The notes beneath the pieces were generated by a model. It was not told the origin of the DNA. It made no database searches and was given only the letters and a program-made list of their open reading frames with translations. 64,000 nt of DNA from Adiantum capillus-veneris (taxonomy: Eukaryota; Streptophyta; Polypodiopsida; Polypodiales; Pteridaceae), in contig CM043959.1 in the NCBI GenBank assembly GCA_014529385.2, forward strand, positions 65,412,253 through 65,476,252, written 5' to 3'. The position numbers were made by a program, and so were the translations under genes. This document shows positions 11,182 through 22,668 of this stretch, piece by piece; position 1 is the stretch's first letter; every line of letters begins with the position of its first letter.

Positions 11182-13767
11182 TGATAGCCGTTTTTTGGCT
11201 TTCCATCATTGCCATAGTAAGCTACCTCACCCCATCAAATCACTCAAACATTTTGGTTATCCCTACCATTTCAATGTATATAGGTGTGTGTGAGTTAGGG
11301 GACTTTTTCCATATCTTCTTAAAAACCCTTAATTAGCTAGTCACTGGGCTAGTTGAGCAAAAAAAATAAAAGATATAAGTATATTATGGCCCATTTGTGT
11401 GTAAATATTTCATTGTATATAGGGCCTAAATAAAAGGATTTTTCATAATTATTTTGGTATTTATTTAAATATTTCTACCTATGGTGTGTTATTTATGCTA
11501 CGTACATTGACTCACCATTACCATATTTTTTCTTACCATTTTGCATACTCTTTATTCCATATAAAAATAATTTCATGCAAGCTTCTCTTATTTTTGTTGT
11601 AACTCCATGCCAACAAAAATCCAAAAAAACTAGTTCTATTTATGTGTATATTTTTTCACTATTGTGATTTTTTCCTTCCTACATCTATTCTCTATTACTC
11701 TCATAAATTAGACCACCAAAAATATTCATCTTCTTATGGTAGACTTATAATGAGAGAGATTTATTTTGACCGCTTTATATTTTTTCCACCTATATTATTT
11801 ATATTTGACATGTATATATTTTTTTAGACCCCTCAATATTTGATTTTCTTAGTTGTATTATTCACTTATATCATGATATCAACAATATCTTCAATTATAG
11901 ACCTACCAAATAAGGTCAAGGGTATGTGGAATGCATGAATGCACCATGGGGAGCTCACTCTTGGAGGTATTCAAAAGAATCATCCAAAGAAGGACCTCAC
12001 AAGGAACTTGTGTAGTGGAAAAACAAGTCGGTTTTGCTGAATTTTTAAAGATCACATGCTCCCCGAATTTGGAAAGGTGATACATACAAAAGTTGTAGCT
12101 GGTGAGCTGTACTTTCACCTCAAATTTTTTCATATTTTTTTGATCTACGAGCTGTGAGCTATGATTTTATTGGTGGACCCCAGTTTGCCCATGCTATGCA
12201 GCCACACTCCCTCTTCCACTTTATCATTTTCCTCTTTCACACACACTCCTCCCTCTCCTTCCCACTCCCAAACGTGCAACTCCCATGTCCTAATTCACCC
12301 TTTTCACCATTGCCACATCTCTCACACCTCCATAGCCTTCATCCTCCATTTCTACACCCTATGTGTCCCCCTTTCTCTCTACATATATGTCCATATTACC
12401 ATACTCTCTTAAGCTTTGTAAAGAACTTCAAAAAAATCAGAAAAAATCCAAGGATAACCTCTGCAAATGAAGGCTTTTATCATGAATTTTTCAAGGTTTG
12501 AAGATAACATAGCTTCATCGACACGCGCTGCTTCGCCGTGCTGACTGCTTCTTTTACCTGTGCTGTAAAGAGGTGAATGTCAACTTCTTCAAGCTTCAAC
12601 CTCTCTTTACAAGCTCATCCCTTCTCTAACTTTTCTGATCATATAGCTCACCATTTGGTGAATGATTTTGTAAATATTTTTTAGTGATAATTACTAAGTA
12701 CTAACCACTAACCTTATTGTAAAATGCACCCTCTACTAGAGTAGGCACTCCCAAATTATTCACTCAATCCTCTCTCCTTTCATCCTCAATAATTATCTTC
12801 CCTTGAGCCCACATCCATGTGACTCAAAGGACAAGAGAGACCCACCCTCATTAAAAATAAAAATAGAAACATGCATAATCTTTTATTCCTTCAAATAAAC
12901 TTGATTAGGCCTAATCCTAATCGGGGTTTCTAAAACCTATAAATAGAGCCCTTCTCTCCCTTGTAAATCATCACATGATCACACTGCACCACACCATTCT
13001 CAACACATAACACACCACTCTTCAAGCCTAGTTGTGTAGAGTGTGTGCATCATGAGTGCTCTATTCCATCATTACGCATAGGTGAAGCTTGAAGTTAGTT
13101 ATGCTATCTAGAGGAGTGGAGTGATACTATACTCTTCACCACACTTGTAGCCTACTCTTGTGCATAAATAAGATTTATAGTTTTGGGTGCAATTGTATGC
13201 TGCAACTACGACTCTTCTCTCCAAATTGACTTGATAAGTGGCTCATCAGGTGGTTGAAGGTATATTGTCCTTGAAGTTTGTTGTGCCATTTCATGCTTGA
13301 TGGTTTGAGGGCTTGTTGAATTGTTTTCCTAAAAGGTAAATTGTAAGAGGGTGCTCGGTGAGAGGGCTCCCGTGACCCTAAGACAATTTGTGTATTGGCA
13401 ACAAGGTCAAGTTTTGTGTTGTCCCTCTATTTCTCATCAAGATTTGTGTGCATTTAGTCTTTAAGTTTAAGACTGAGTTGCTCAAGTTGATTTGTGCTCT
13501 TTACCTCTCTCTGGCGTGGTGAATGTTTGTGTTTGGTGTGTGTGGCTATCTTGTGTTCCCCACTATTTGTGCGTTTGAGTACAAGGAGATATCACGTGCG
13601 TCCTAGTTCGCATCTACAACTAGGTGGTGCCCCTTTTCTTGTTTGGTTTCCAGCTGTGGGTTGTTGTTGTCTCTGATTTTTCTTGCCTTAGCCCCAATTG
13701 AGTAGCACGGGAGCCTCGAAGGGTGTTTAGAGGCCGCTCTTCTTGTTGCCCGCCCCGGACCGCCTCA
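11182..13767 (+). repeat. Right-hand LTR of the gypsy array (2586 bp)
   Basis: It runs from TGATAG to CCTCA and aligns with 2683-5274 end to end. What follows (ACGTCTGTCAG) shows no primer-binding site and differs from the sequence after the first LTR, so this is the true right edge of the array. Confidence 0.87.
12938..12946 (+). promoter_or_regulatory. TATA box in the right-hand LTR
   Basis: TATAAATAG occurs at the same relative place as in the first LTR. It could fire into the flank beyond 13767. Confidence 0.55.
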
Positions 13768-14701
13768 ACGTCTGTCAGTCCTCGATGTAATTTTGTCTCC
13801 CACATTGCACCATAAAATCCAATTAGCTCTCTTGATTTACATTTTTTAATGCCTTGTTCATGGTTTTTGTTTATCTGTGCTATTTCGTTAGGACTGCAAC
13901 ATTCTCACATTTCCATTTTCGCAGGACTACGGCTAACTTTTAATTTGTGTTCTATCTTCAGTTAATTTATTTTTCGATGGTTGAATCAAAGTGCTACCAA
14001 TGTTTGTTCTAAATATGTGATCTCACACTAATGTTGAATCAAATTTTCAACAGACGACATAGTCTTTTATTTTATTTCAAATTACTAACACAAAATTAAC
14101 ATATTTTGGAATTGATATTTATACTATCGTGCAAGTTTGATAGTTGCAGTTCTTCTGAGCTTTTACCAATATGTTTGACACGCCTCAGATGCAAGATACG
14201 ATCATATCTCTCTCCCTAAACACACTGGCTCATATAATTTTAATGCAGTGTACTCTTATGGTATGTACATTAACCTCACTCCCCTTTTCATAATTGCTTT
14301 ACTGACAATCTTTTATAGATTAGGCAACCCAACATCTCTCATGTCATCACTAGTACTTATAAAATGGAATCTCAAATACATCACTCCTATTTTAAATTTC
14401 ATTTCTCTACATTATGTGTTCACTGAATACTCCATCAAATGCTCCGATCATGGCTTCTACTTGTACTACAAATACTTTTTGTAAAGATGATTTGTTAATA
14501 AGCCCTGCAGCTACTCATGTGAGCCACAATGCTTTGGGATGGTGCCCAATAATTTGTAAGTGCCTTGATATATTGCACTGCATATAATTTCTATTGAGAG
14601 GATTTGATATTCAACTATGCAGCTACTCATATGAGCTCACGTCTCACGTCTACTCCAATGTGGTGTCACATAGGTAGTAAACGTTTGTCTTTTTATGTCT
14701 T
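13768..14701. other. Unassigned AT-rich DNA
   Basis: I see no long open frame with recognisable protein, no LTR edge and no clear repeat. A 78-codon open frame at 14248-14484 has no supporting feature. Confidence 0.4.
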
Positions 14702-14950
14702 GTCTAGTCCATTGGTCACATGCAGACGGATCCGCCGATTTAGGTAGTGTATAAACGCTCACCCTGGTGTAGATTCGCCGATTTAGGCAACACCAGTTAT
14801 CTGTGCAGATCTGCCGATTTAGGCAGCACACTGACAACTTGCAAATTCACAATGGTAAATGCAGATCCGCGGATTTAGGCAGCATTAGTGCAGATTCGCT
14901 GATTTAGGCAGCACATTTTATTGGTGTAGACTCGCCGGATGAGGCAACAC
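14702..14950 (+). repeat. Degenerate minisatellite, about six copies of a 25-base unit
   Basis: The core GCCGATTTAGGCAGCAC and close variants recur around 14733, 14775, 14813, 14870, 14897 and 14933, usually preceded by GCAGAT. Spacing is uneven (about 27 to 57 bases), so the units are separated by unrelated DNA and do not form a head-to-tail run. Confidence 0.7.
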
Positions 14951-15586
14951 CGATCACAAAATCATGCTGCAGTGGCTGGCCACCACTGCAACTGGTATGA
15001 TTTTGTTACCCGGGGTACATAATGAAAGTGATTTGGATTTGGATTTATATTGTGGAATTGGAATTGGAATTGGATTGGGAATTGGTATCTGGTGATTTTT
15101 ACAGCAGTATTTATGTGATGAAATTGACATTATGAGATTGATGATGAGTGTGACCAATGATATCCTGATTCATCGGGGTATGACATATACTGCTTATTCT
15201 AGTGGTATAGGACACTAGAATAGGTAGTATGTGGATGACGGAATGCATAAGCTAATGGTGTGTAGTTTCATAAATTTTTCTTTTATTATGTGATGTTTTT
15301 GACACAACATACTAATCACTGTTTTTGACAAGTACTGTTTGTAGATTTTCATCTTCGCAACTGAGGACAGTTGCTTTCCAACAGAGAGGTATTTTATAGA
15401 ATGATACTTTATGATTTATTGCAGCTGATAGGTGGAAAAGACTAGACCCAGCTTGGCCTATGCAAATGTATTTGTATATCATGTACATTTTATTATTCAA
15501 GTGCTCTTTTATGAGCTTTGGCCAATTATGACCGGCTGGCCCGTTTGTAACCAATTTGACCATTCAAGAAATCTATAAAACAAATA
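14951..15586. other. Non-coding DNA with a short GGAATT-type repeat
   Basis: Bases 15032-15095 hold imperfect repeats of GGAATT and GGATTT. The rest shows no recognisable gene. CTATAAA near 15573 could be a TATA box for the LTR-like DNA that follows. Confidence 0.4.
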
Positions 15587-15617
15587 CGTGCAAGAGGGAA
15601 ATGGTCACTCTTGCACG
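15587..15617. repeat. Perfect inverted repeat with 10-bp arms
   Basis: CGTGCAAGAG and CTCTTGCACG are separated by 11 bases. The right arm is followed at once by GGGGGGAGATTGTACCC, which looks like a copia polypurine tract and LTR start, so the hairpin may mark the end of an old element. No function is implied. Confidence 0.55.
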
Positions 15618-15889
15618 GGGGGAGATTGTACCCAGTGCTTGTGTCTTGTTCTCTCCTCTCCTTCCTTCTCTCTTGCCGTGCCAGTGTAGCACTCCGCTCT
15701 AGGAGGTGCGTCTACATGCGTTCTTTCACTCTTTCCCGCTCTCTATCTCTCTCTGTTCGCGTATATCGTCAATTATGTGCTCGTGGATTCGCCAGGTATG
15801 GAGATTAGTTCATTTTATGGTTTGTAGCATATGGTTTTTGGTATTTTGCAGGGCAGCCACACCTCCGACTGTAGCATGTTGTTGACGGC

Positions 15890-16660
15890 TCGGAGTCTCG
15901 TCCCACTGGGGATTCCCACAATAGGTACACCCACCTTCAAGATGACGAATATCTCAAATCGTGTGTCAATTGGGATGCGGCTAATGTCAAGGCAATGTCG
16001 GCTATTGCAAAATCTCTTACAAAGGACCTTTCTATAGCTATTCAAACCTTGAAGACTGTCAACTAAATGTGGTTCAAGCTCGTAGGTATATTCGATCGGG
16101 ATTCTACAATGCGAGCAGTCACCTTTCTTGGACAGTTGTTTGCCATCCACTTTCTCTGAGGAAGTTCCATGCCATCTTTCTTATGAAGACTAAAGTTATT
16201 CATGATCGATTATATACTATAAAGAGTGCGCTGACGAGTACCCAGTTAGTTGATTTGGTTCTCACGTAGTTTCCTTAAGAGTATGAAATAGTGGCTAGGA
16301 CACTACGGCTACAAGTCACGAAGGAAAAGCTGAAATTTGATGATCTCAACTCTTTTCTCATTGAGGAGGAAGCCGTGTTGGTAATTCAAGGCAAAATTCA
16401 GATTTCGGAGATAGTGGAAGCACATGGTGAAGCACTTGCTGCTTCGGATTTCAGAAAGAGGACAAAGTACTGTTGTTACAAAATGTCGAAAGTGTGGTCA
16501 TTTGGCCAAGGATTGCAAATCCAAAGGCAAAGATAGAGATTCTACAAAGGACAAAGGGAAAAAAGCAAGCAACATGAAGAAAGTAGTGATATCGACTCAG
16601 GGAAGGACAGCAAGGAGGCTGCTAGTGTGGTGGTGACTACACTGGCACGGACTCCCGCCT
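15890..16660 (+). pseudogene. Copia-type gag remnant
   Basis: Across shifting frames the plus strand gives the pattern of copia gag: a Trp-containing segment (SCVNWDAANVKAMSAIAKSL), a segment with TLRLQVTKEKLKFDDLNSFL, and a CCHC-like finger TKCRKCGHLAKDC near 16490 followed by a Lys-rich tail. Several frameshifts and stops interrupt it. It is older and less well kept than the copia element starting at 16746, which is inserted just downstream. Confidence 0.6.
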
Positions 16661-16740
16661 TCTAGTCACATGAAGATCGGTGTCACCAATAGCTTTAGCC
16701 AAAGAGAGGCTTGTGAGTGGCAAAGAGGGGCAAGCAATGA

Positions 16741-16745
16741 TCTCT
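16741..16745. other. Target-site duplication, left copy
   Basis: TCTCT directly precedes the left LTR. The same five bases directly follow the right LTR at 21962-21966. Five bases is the usual size for copia integration. Confidence 0.85.
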
Positions 16746-17064
16746 TGTAAAGAATGAGGATGCAAGAGAGCTACACAAGACAAGCACAAAGCACACAGAG
16801 ATGGAAAGATTCTTCTTCTTCACAGAAAAGAGAGTACAAAATGACTAAGTGCTAAAGCTGAAAAGTAGCACATATGTACATGCGGTCACTAAGTGTGAAC
16901 TCGCTAGAAGCGTACTAGGCTGGCACTATAAGTGTAGTCCAGCTGTAGAATCACTGGCAGAGATCCTCCATGTCGGTCACCTAACGCGCCAGTGAGTAAA
17001 TGTCGTAAGCGGCTAAGACCCGTAGTGGATGCCAGCTCAAGGTGTAGAGCTCGACATCTCAACA
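16746..17064 (-). repeat. Copia 3' LTR
   Basis: It reads TGTAAAGAATG to CATCTCAACA on the plus strand, and TG to CA on the minus strand as well. It matches 21643-21961 along its full length. Confidence 0.92.
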
Positions 17065-17076
17065 CTCCCCCTCGAG
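17065..17076 (-). promoter_or_regulatory. Copia polypurine tract
   Basis: On the minus strand GAGGGGGAG directly precedes the LTR start TGTTGAG. This is the expected site of plus-strand priming. Confidence 0.75.
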
Positions 17077-18999
17077 CTCTGCATGTCGCAGAGTCCAAGC
17101 ATAGTTCGGAAACGTCGAAGCTTCTCAGATCCGAGGGCCTTGGTAAAGATATCCGCTATCTGCTCCTCTGTGCTGACGTAGACTAAGTCGATGTCGCCCG
17201 CCAACACTCGCTCTCGAACGTAGTGGTAATGGACCTCTATGTGTTTGGTCTGGCATGGAACACTGGGTTCCTAGCCAACTGCATGCTGCTGAGGTTGTCA
17301 CAATGGATGAAAATCTGTTGGTCCACCTGCACTCCCAAGTCCTCAAGTAATGTGCGTAGCCAAGCTACCTCGCACGCCGCAACTGCTGCACCTCTGTACT
17401 CGGCCTCTGTGTTTGATAAAGCAACCGTAGGCTACTTTTTGCTGCTCCAAGTAACAGCAGCACTCCCAAAAAAGAACATGAAGCCACTCGTAGATCTCCT
17501 ATCAACAATGCTACCTGCCCAATCTGCATCTGTATACCCATACAATGCTAATGGTGCATCTGCTGCATAGAACAATGCGTAGTCAAGAGTACCTTGCACA
17601 TACCTAAGTGTGTGTCGTACACCATCCAAATGTGGCTTCCTCGGAAGCTGCATGAACTGACTCTCCAAGCCTACTATGTAGCTCAAGTCTGGCCTAGTGA
17701 TAGTCAAGTAGATTAGACTACCCACAATCTTCCTGTACATGTTGACACCCTCAACAACGTCACCCTTCTCTGCACTCAGCTTTGCATTCACATCCAAGGG
17801 AATAGAAATTGGCTTACAATCAGCCATACCATACTTTGACAACATGTCCAAAGCATACTGTCTCTGTGATAGCCATACACCCTCTGGAGTCCTGATCACC
17901 TCAATGCCAAGAAAGTAGCCAACTCGCCTAAATCTTTCATTTCAAACTCCTGTTTGAGAAGACCCTTCACATGGTCAATCTCCATAGCATTGTCACCAAC
18001 AATAACAAGGTCATCTACATGTATGGTAATGACCACAATCCCCACATCACTCTCACGTACATAGAGTGAATGATCAACATGAGCTCTCCTAAAACCAATA
18101 CTGACAAGATACTTGGTAATCCTGTCATACCATGCTCTAGAGCCTTGCTTCAAACCATACAAAGCTTTGAGAAGTCTGCATACATAATCTGGGTAACCTG
18201 GATCGACATAACCAGGTGGATGATCCATATACACTTCCTCTTGCAACTCACCATTCAAGAAGGCATTCTTTACATCCATTTGATGCATAATCCATCCTCT
18301 AGATACAGCCATTGCTATGATAGCTCTCACAATCGTCATCTTTGCCACTGGAGCAAAGGTCTCCTCATAGTCTATGCCATACGTATGTGCATAACCCTTT
18401 GCGACCAGCCTTGCCTTGTGACGCTCAATGTTACCATCAGCCTTATGCTTGGTTTTATACACCCATTTACAGCCAATAGCTTTCTTGCCACTTGGCAATG
18501 GCACCAACTCCCATGTGTTGTTTGCTTCCAATGCAGCCATCTCTTCATTCATTGCATCATCCCAATGCACATTTCCAACTGCATCCTCAAAACATGTGGG
18601 CTCCACATCCTGTATCACCTTAGCCATGTAGGCTTGGTGATGCGCTAGATACCCATCATAAGTCAATTTCTGAACTGGATTTCTGACTCTATTAGATCTG
18701 CGCGGTCCTGGGTCACTCCTTTTCCCTCTAGCATCTTCTTGTACTTTCCTTACACCAGGTGTCCTGACAACCGGAATTCCAAATTCCTCATCAAGACTTT
18801 GTTCAGAACCATCTGAATCCATGTATACATGTGAAAAACCTGATGATGCATCAGCCATAAAGGGAGGTTCATCAACCTTTTCCTTTCCGTTTCGTGATAC
18901 ATTTCCTGTACCTGTTGGTGGAGTAACCTGCGTACGTACGTAGTCTACCATTCCATGGTTTCTCAATAGAGCCACGAGAAGAGGACTCTTGTGGTCCAC
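17070..18999 (-). pseudogene. Copia reverse transcriptase and RNase H
   Basis: From 18999 leftwards the minus strand encodes a linker, then RT with NTWELVPLPSGKKAIGCKWV, RHKARLVAKGY, MHQMDVKNAFLNGELQEEVY, KALYGLKQ and the catalytic pair in ITIHVDDLVI. A frameshift near 17897 moves to the frame of the connection and RNase H (TPEGVWLSQRQYALDML, GYTDADWAGS). A TAG near 17432 interrupts RNase H, which continues with NTEAEYRGA and IHCDNLSSMQLARNP, so Asp, Glu and Asp of the active site are still legible. The protein copies element RNA into DNA and removes the RNA strand. With one frameshift and one stop it is probably inactive. Confidence 0.9.
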
Positions 19000-20364
19000 T
19001 CAAAACCTGTGACTGTGGCCTCACATTTTGTACAACCACATAATCTTTTACATCAACCCCAATAGTGCCATGTGAATTACTGTACCAGCTGCTCATCTCA
19101 TCAAAGACTACATCTCTGCTCACTCGTAATTCTCGTGTAGTAGGATTGTAGCACCTGTACCCCTTTTGTTCAAGGGAATATCCCACAAGAATATATTTCT
19201 CTGCTTTAGGATCCAATTTCCTATGCAACTCATCTGGTACATGCACGTAAGCTATGCATCCAAACACTTTCAAGTGTGCCAAATCAGGCTTTGTACCTGT
19301 AAACTTTTCCTCAGGTGTTACATCATGCACCGCAGCTGTAGGTGTCCTGTTCATAATGTACACAGCTGTATTTACAGCTTCAGCCCAGAAATGATGAGGC
19401 ATGTTCTTCTCATTCATCAATGCACGTGCAACCTCTGCAATGTGCCTGCTTTTCCTTTCTGTGACCCCATTCTGTTGTGGAGTATATTTGCATGTAAATT
19501 GCCTACGTATACCATGCATTCACAGAAAATCTGAAAAATCATTGGAGAAGTACTCTCCCCCTCCATCTGACCTCAATGTCTTGATTTGCATATCTGTCTC
19601 CTTCTCAATCATGACTTTGAAGTCTTGAAAGTGACCAAACACTTCACTTTTGTTACGCATGAAGTAGACCCATACTTTCCTTGTATGGTCATCAATGAAA
19701 GAGACATAATACCTGCAACCATGTATACTTGCAGTATCGGTTGGACCCCAAACATCTGTGTGCACCACCTCAAGTGGCTTTTTACATACATTGCGCTCAT
19801 GTGGAAATGAGCCCTTTGACTGTTTTCCAAACTGGCATGCTGCACACACTTTATGCATACCATCCACCTTGAATTTTGGCAAACCTTTTACAATCTGTTT
19901 TGATTGCATGCTGCACAATATCTGCTCATTGACATGGCCAATGCGTTTGTGCCAAATGTCAACATCAGCCACAACACCTGTACCCTGTGCAAAAATGCAG
20001 CTTTTACCTCAAGCATGTCTACATTCAGCGTAAACATTCTGCCCACACATTTGCCCTCTGTGATCAGCTTACAGCCATTCTGGAAATCTTCTACATAACA
20101 GCCATTTGGATTGAAGCGAACCTGCAAACCCTGCTCAACCATTTGTCCAACAGAAACAAGATTCTTTGTAATGTTTGGGACATGAAGTACATCTGCTAAG
20201 TACTTTGATTTCCCACTCTTTGTATTTAGAGGTATGTCCCCTACATGAGCAATGGGGTGAGCTGTGTCATCTCCTGTCTGCACATAGCCTGACACATCTG
20301 GTTTGCGTATATCTCTAAACCACTCTCCACGAGACATATAGAGGCACCTGAATCCACATACCAA
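18872..20364 (-). pseudogene. Copia protease end and integrase
   Basis: The protease C-terminal half (20364 to about 19980) contains DVLHVPNITKNLVSVGQ, typical of copia. A frameshift in a T run near 19980 leads to the integrase: zinc finger HKRIGHVNEQ and CAACQFGKQ, then the catalytic core with Asp in HTDVWGP, Asp in LRSDGGGEY and Glu in QQNGVTERKSR. A TGA at 19520-19522 lies between the second Asp and the Glu. A final part gives KVFGCIAYVHVP and KYILVGYSLEQKGYRCY, the usual end of copia integrase. Another frameshift near 18990 separates it from RT. Integrase would insert the DNA copy; the TCTCT duplication is its footprint. Confidence 0.9.
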
Positions 20365-21383
20365 ACATCATCTTGGGTGGAATTCTCTGCAGTCATTGTA
20401 TTCATTACATGCTGCATAACAAACATGCGCTCGTTTTTGTTGTCATCTGCATCTTTGCTAGTAGATGCATAGTTGCCCTGTTCTCTCTTTCCACTTGATT
20501 TTCCCTTTGGACAGTCACGTGACATGTGACCTCTTTCACCACAAGTCCAACATTCTCTGCTATCTGGAGTATGTTGCTGCCTGCTTGATCCTGCACCACG
20601 ACCTCTTTGACTCCCCCTACCTTGAGACTGGTTTCCCCTGCCACCTGTATTGTTTTGATTTGATTGACCTTCCAGAAATTGGCCCCTGCAACCCCTTGGG
20701 ACTCGACCACGACCTCTACCTCTACCTCTGTTGGAGTTAGAATAGAAGGCCTGTTCAGAATTATTTCTGCCATGAGAAGAAGATGTGTCAAGGTTCTTCT
20801 CCTCAAGAATAAGCATAGAAATCAAAGCTTGGAACATGGGGATGTCGTCTCTTGTATTCATGGAAGACCTAAAATGTACATACTCATCTCCTAGACCATC
20901 CAAGCATGCACGGACAATGTGATCGTCTTCCACTAAGACTTTAATAGATCCAAGAGCCTCAATGATACTCTTGATCTTCAAGGCATAATCATTGATTGAG
21001 CTGATTTAGCTCCTCTTAACCTGATTTAGCTCCGAATTTAGTTGAAGATTCCTGGCCTTGGTGTTCACCTCGAACGCTCTGCCTAAGTTTCTCCATGCAA
21101 TGGCGGGGGTTTCAGCATCCTGTAGATAGCCCATCATGCCATCTGTGATACTCATAGAAAGCCAATACATCACTTTGCTCTGGCCTTGTTGCCAGTCCCT
21201 CAAAGCTTACCTTTGTTCTGCTGTAGCATTTGCCTCGGGAATCTCTGGTTCCTTTTCATTGTCTCCTTCTACATAGTCCCAATAACCTTTTCCTTTTAGG
21301 AAATTTGTTATTCTGAACTTCCATGCAGGGTAGTTATTTTTCTCAAACTTCTCAGTAACAATCTGACTGAAACCGTCAGACAT
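20345..21383 (-). pseudogene. Copia gag and start of protease
   Basis: The start MSDGFSQIVTEKFEKNNYP is placed at ATG 21381-21383, after the primer-binding site. One frame can be followed to 20345 with stops at 21207-21209 and 21006-21008. It has the copia gag fold region, a Gly/Arg-rich stretch (NRGRGRGRGRVPRGCRG), a zinc knuckle CWTCGERGHMSRDC with all four ligands, and the protease active site VWYVDSGAS. The frame is lost right after DSGAS and the protease continues in another frame. Gag would bind and package the RNA. Confidence 0.88.
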
Positions 21384-21623
21384 CTTGAAGCACTAAGACA
21401 AAATAGTTGCAATCTGCAAAAACCTGCAAATCTGCTGAACCTGCTATCGTGGACCTGTAACGCTTTCTACACTCAATGAGTGTCCACAATCAAGCGTACA
21501 TACAACCACTGTACTTGTACAGTAAATCTTTGTATACTGCACTTTGGAGACCTGTTCAAAAACTTGTCGTGGATTGCGAACGAAGGGATTGTGATGCTCT
21601 TGCTCTCTTAGCCTCTCTTGCCT

Positions 21624-21642
21624 GCACCAGGCTCTGATACCA
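21624..21642 (-). promoter_or_regulatory. Copia primer-binding site (initiator Met tRNA)
   Basis: The minus strand reads TGGTATCAGAGCCTGGTGC directly beside the 5' LTR. TGGTATCAGAGC is the standard complement of the plant initiator Met tRNA 3' end. Confidence 0.9.
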
Positions 21643-21961
21643 TGTAAAGAATGAGGATGCAAGAGAGCTACACAAGACAAGCACAAAGCACATAGAGATG
21701 GAAAGCTTCTTCTTCTTCACAGAAAAGAGAGTACAAAATGACTAAGTGTTAAAGCTGAAAAGTAGCACATATGTACATGCGGTCACTAAGTGTGAACTCG
21801 CTAGAAGCGTACTAGGCTGGCACTATAAGTGTAGTCCTGCTGTAGAATCACTGGCAGAGATCCTCAGTGTCGGTCACCTAACACGCGAGTGAGTAAATGC
21901 CGTAAGCGGCCAAGACCCATAGTGGATGCCAGCTCAAGGTGTAGAGCTCGACATCTCAACA
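21643..21961 (-). repeat. Copia 5' LTR
   Basis: It is 319 bp and nearly identical to 16746-17064. On the minus strand it lies upstream of gag and should hold the promoter. Confidence 0.92.
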
Positions 21962-21966
21962 TCTCT
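21962..21966. other. Target-site duplication, right copy
   Basis: TCTCT matches 16741-16745. Confidence 0.85.
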
Positions 21967-22395
21967 ATCATTAATTTGGACCCTTGTGTTGGAGTTCAAG
22001 TTATTGATGTTTGGACCCATAGGTCGAAGTTCAATGCACATGCATCTGGCAGGGAACCAGTCATACATTTAAAACACTATGGAGGGGCTAGCCAATTCAT
22101 TGTTGTTGGTCAGATTATGAACATGATGTGTTCCAACAGTTCATTATCTTGGAGTTTTATATTTTGGATGTGATGTGTTCACAGTTCACGAATGGGGATT
22201 ATTGGACGTAGTATGGTCTACAGTTCAAAGTTTCTACAAAGGAAACCGATGCTCAAGATGGCATTACTTTCAGGTACAAAGTTGAGGAGAGCAACACCGA
22301 GGTGTGTCTAGTATCTTGGCCGGTGCTGAGTGTCCATGGTAGCTTCTACATCGACTTGGTCTCAGTATTGATGTCCACTATGAGATGCAAAGAGG
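21967..22395. other. Continuation of the DNA split by the copia insertion
   Basis: This was joined to 16740 before the copia element inserted. I could not recognise a protein in it. It ends in a purine-rich AAAGAGGG just before a TG that may begin an LTR. Confidence 0.4.
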
Positions 22396-22397
22396 GT

Positions 22398-22587
22398 GTT
22401 AAAGTTTAGGCATCTCAAGTGAACTGTCCAATGTGATCCCATTATTTAGTTTGGCTTTTAGATCTTTATTTTACTTATTTGTCAAAGTCTTGCCATAGGC
22501 AATTTACTGGGCTTGCTATATAAGCAACCCCTTGCCTCCATTGTATACACATTCAATTATTCATTGCCAAGGTTGATTGGTTCAGGA

Positions 22588-22651
<64 letters not shown>

Positions 22652-22668
22652 CTCACTCCCCTTGGTCT
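22398..22668 (+). repeat. Possible old LTR with TATA box and CT microsatellite
   Basis: Purine-rich GCAAAGAGGG precedes TGTTAAAG, and TATATAA lies at 22517-22523 followed by a CT run. The layout is like a copia 3' LTR, but I found no partner LTR in the window. Confidence 0.4.
22590..22648. repeat. (CT)n microsatellite
   Basis: An uninterrupted run of CT of about 59 bases. Confidence 0.98.

Larger units (their letters stand above)
1..13767 (+). mobile_element. Tandem Tat-like Ty3/gypsy retrotransposon array (copies A and B)
   Basis: Bases 1-2682 are repeated almost base for base at 8501-11181, and 2683-5274 is repeated at 11182-13767. The order is partial internal A, LTR, internal B, LTR. 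The middle LTR is followed by a primer-binding-like site and preceded by a polypurine tract, so it acts as the 3' LTR of A and the 5' LTR of B. The left end of A lies outside the window, so the outer target duplication cannot be tested. Pol has a degenerate RNase H followed by a second RNase H and then integrase, the order known for the plant Tat/Ogre lineage. Both copies are defective. Confidence 0.88.
16746..21961 (-). mobile_element. Complete Ty1/copia retrotransposon, minus strand (5216 bp)
   Basis: Two 319-bp LTRs (16746-17064 and 21643-21961) bound gag, protease, integrase, reverse transcriptase and RNase H on the minus strand. There is an initiator Met tRNA primer-binding site next to the right LTR, a polypurine tract next to the left LTR, and a TCTCT target duplication. 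By eye the LTRs differ at about a dozen positions. Domain order protease-integrase-RT-RNase H is diagnostic of copia. Several stops and frameshifts make it non-autonomous now. Confidence 0.94.

Noticed and set aside
17026-20740. Plus-strand open frames across the copia element (for example 18070-18648)
   Set aside because: They are antisense shadows of the minus-strand copia integrase and RT.
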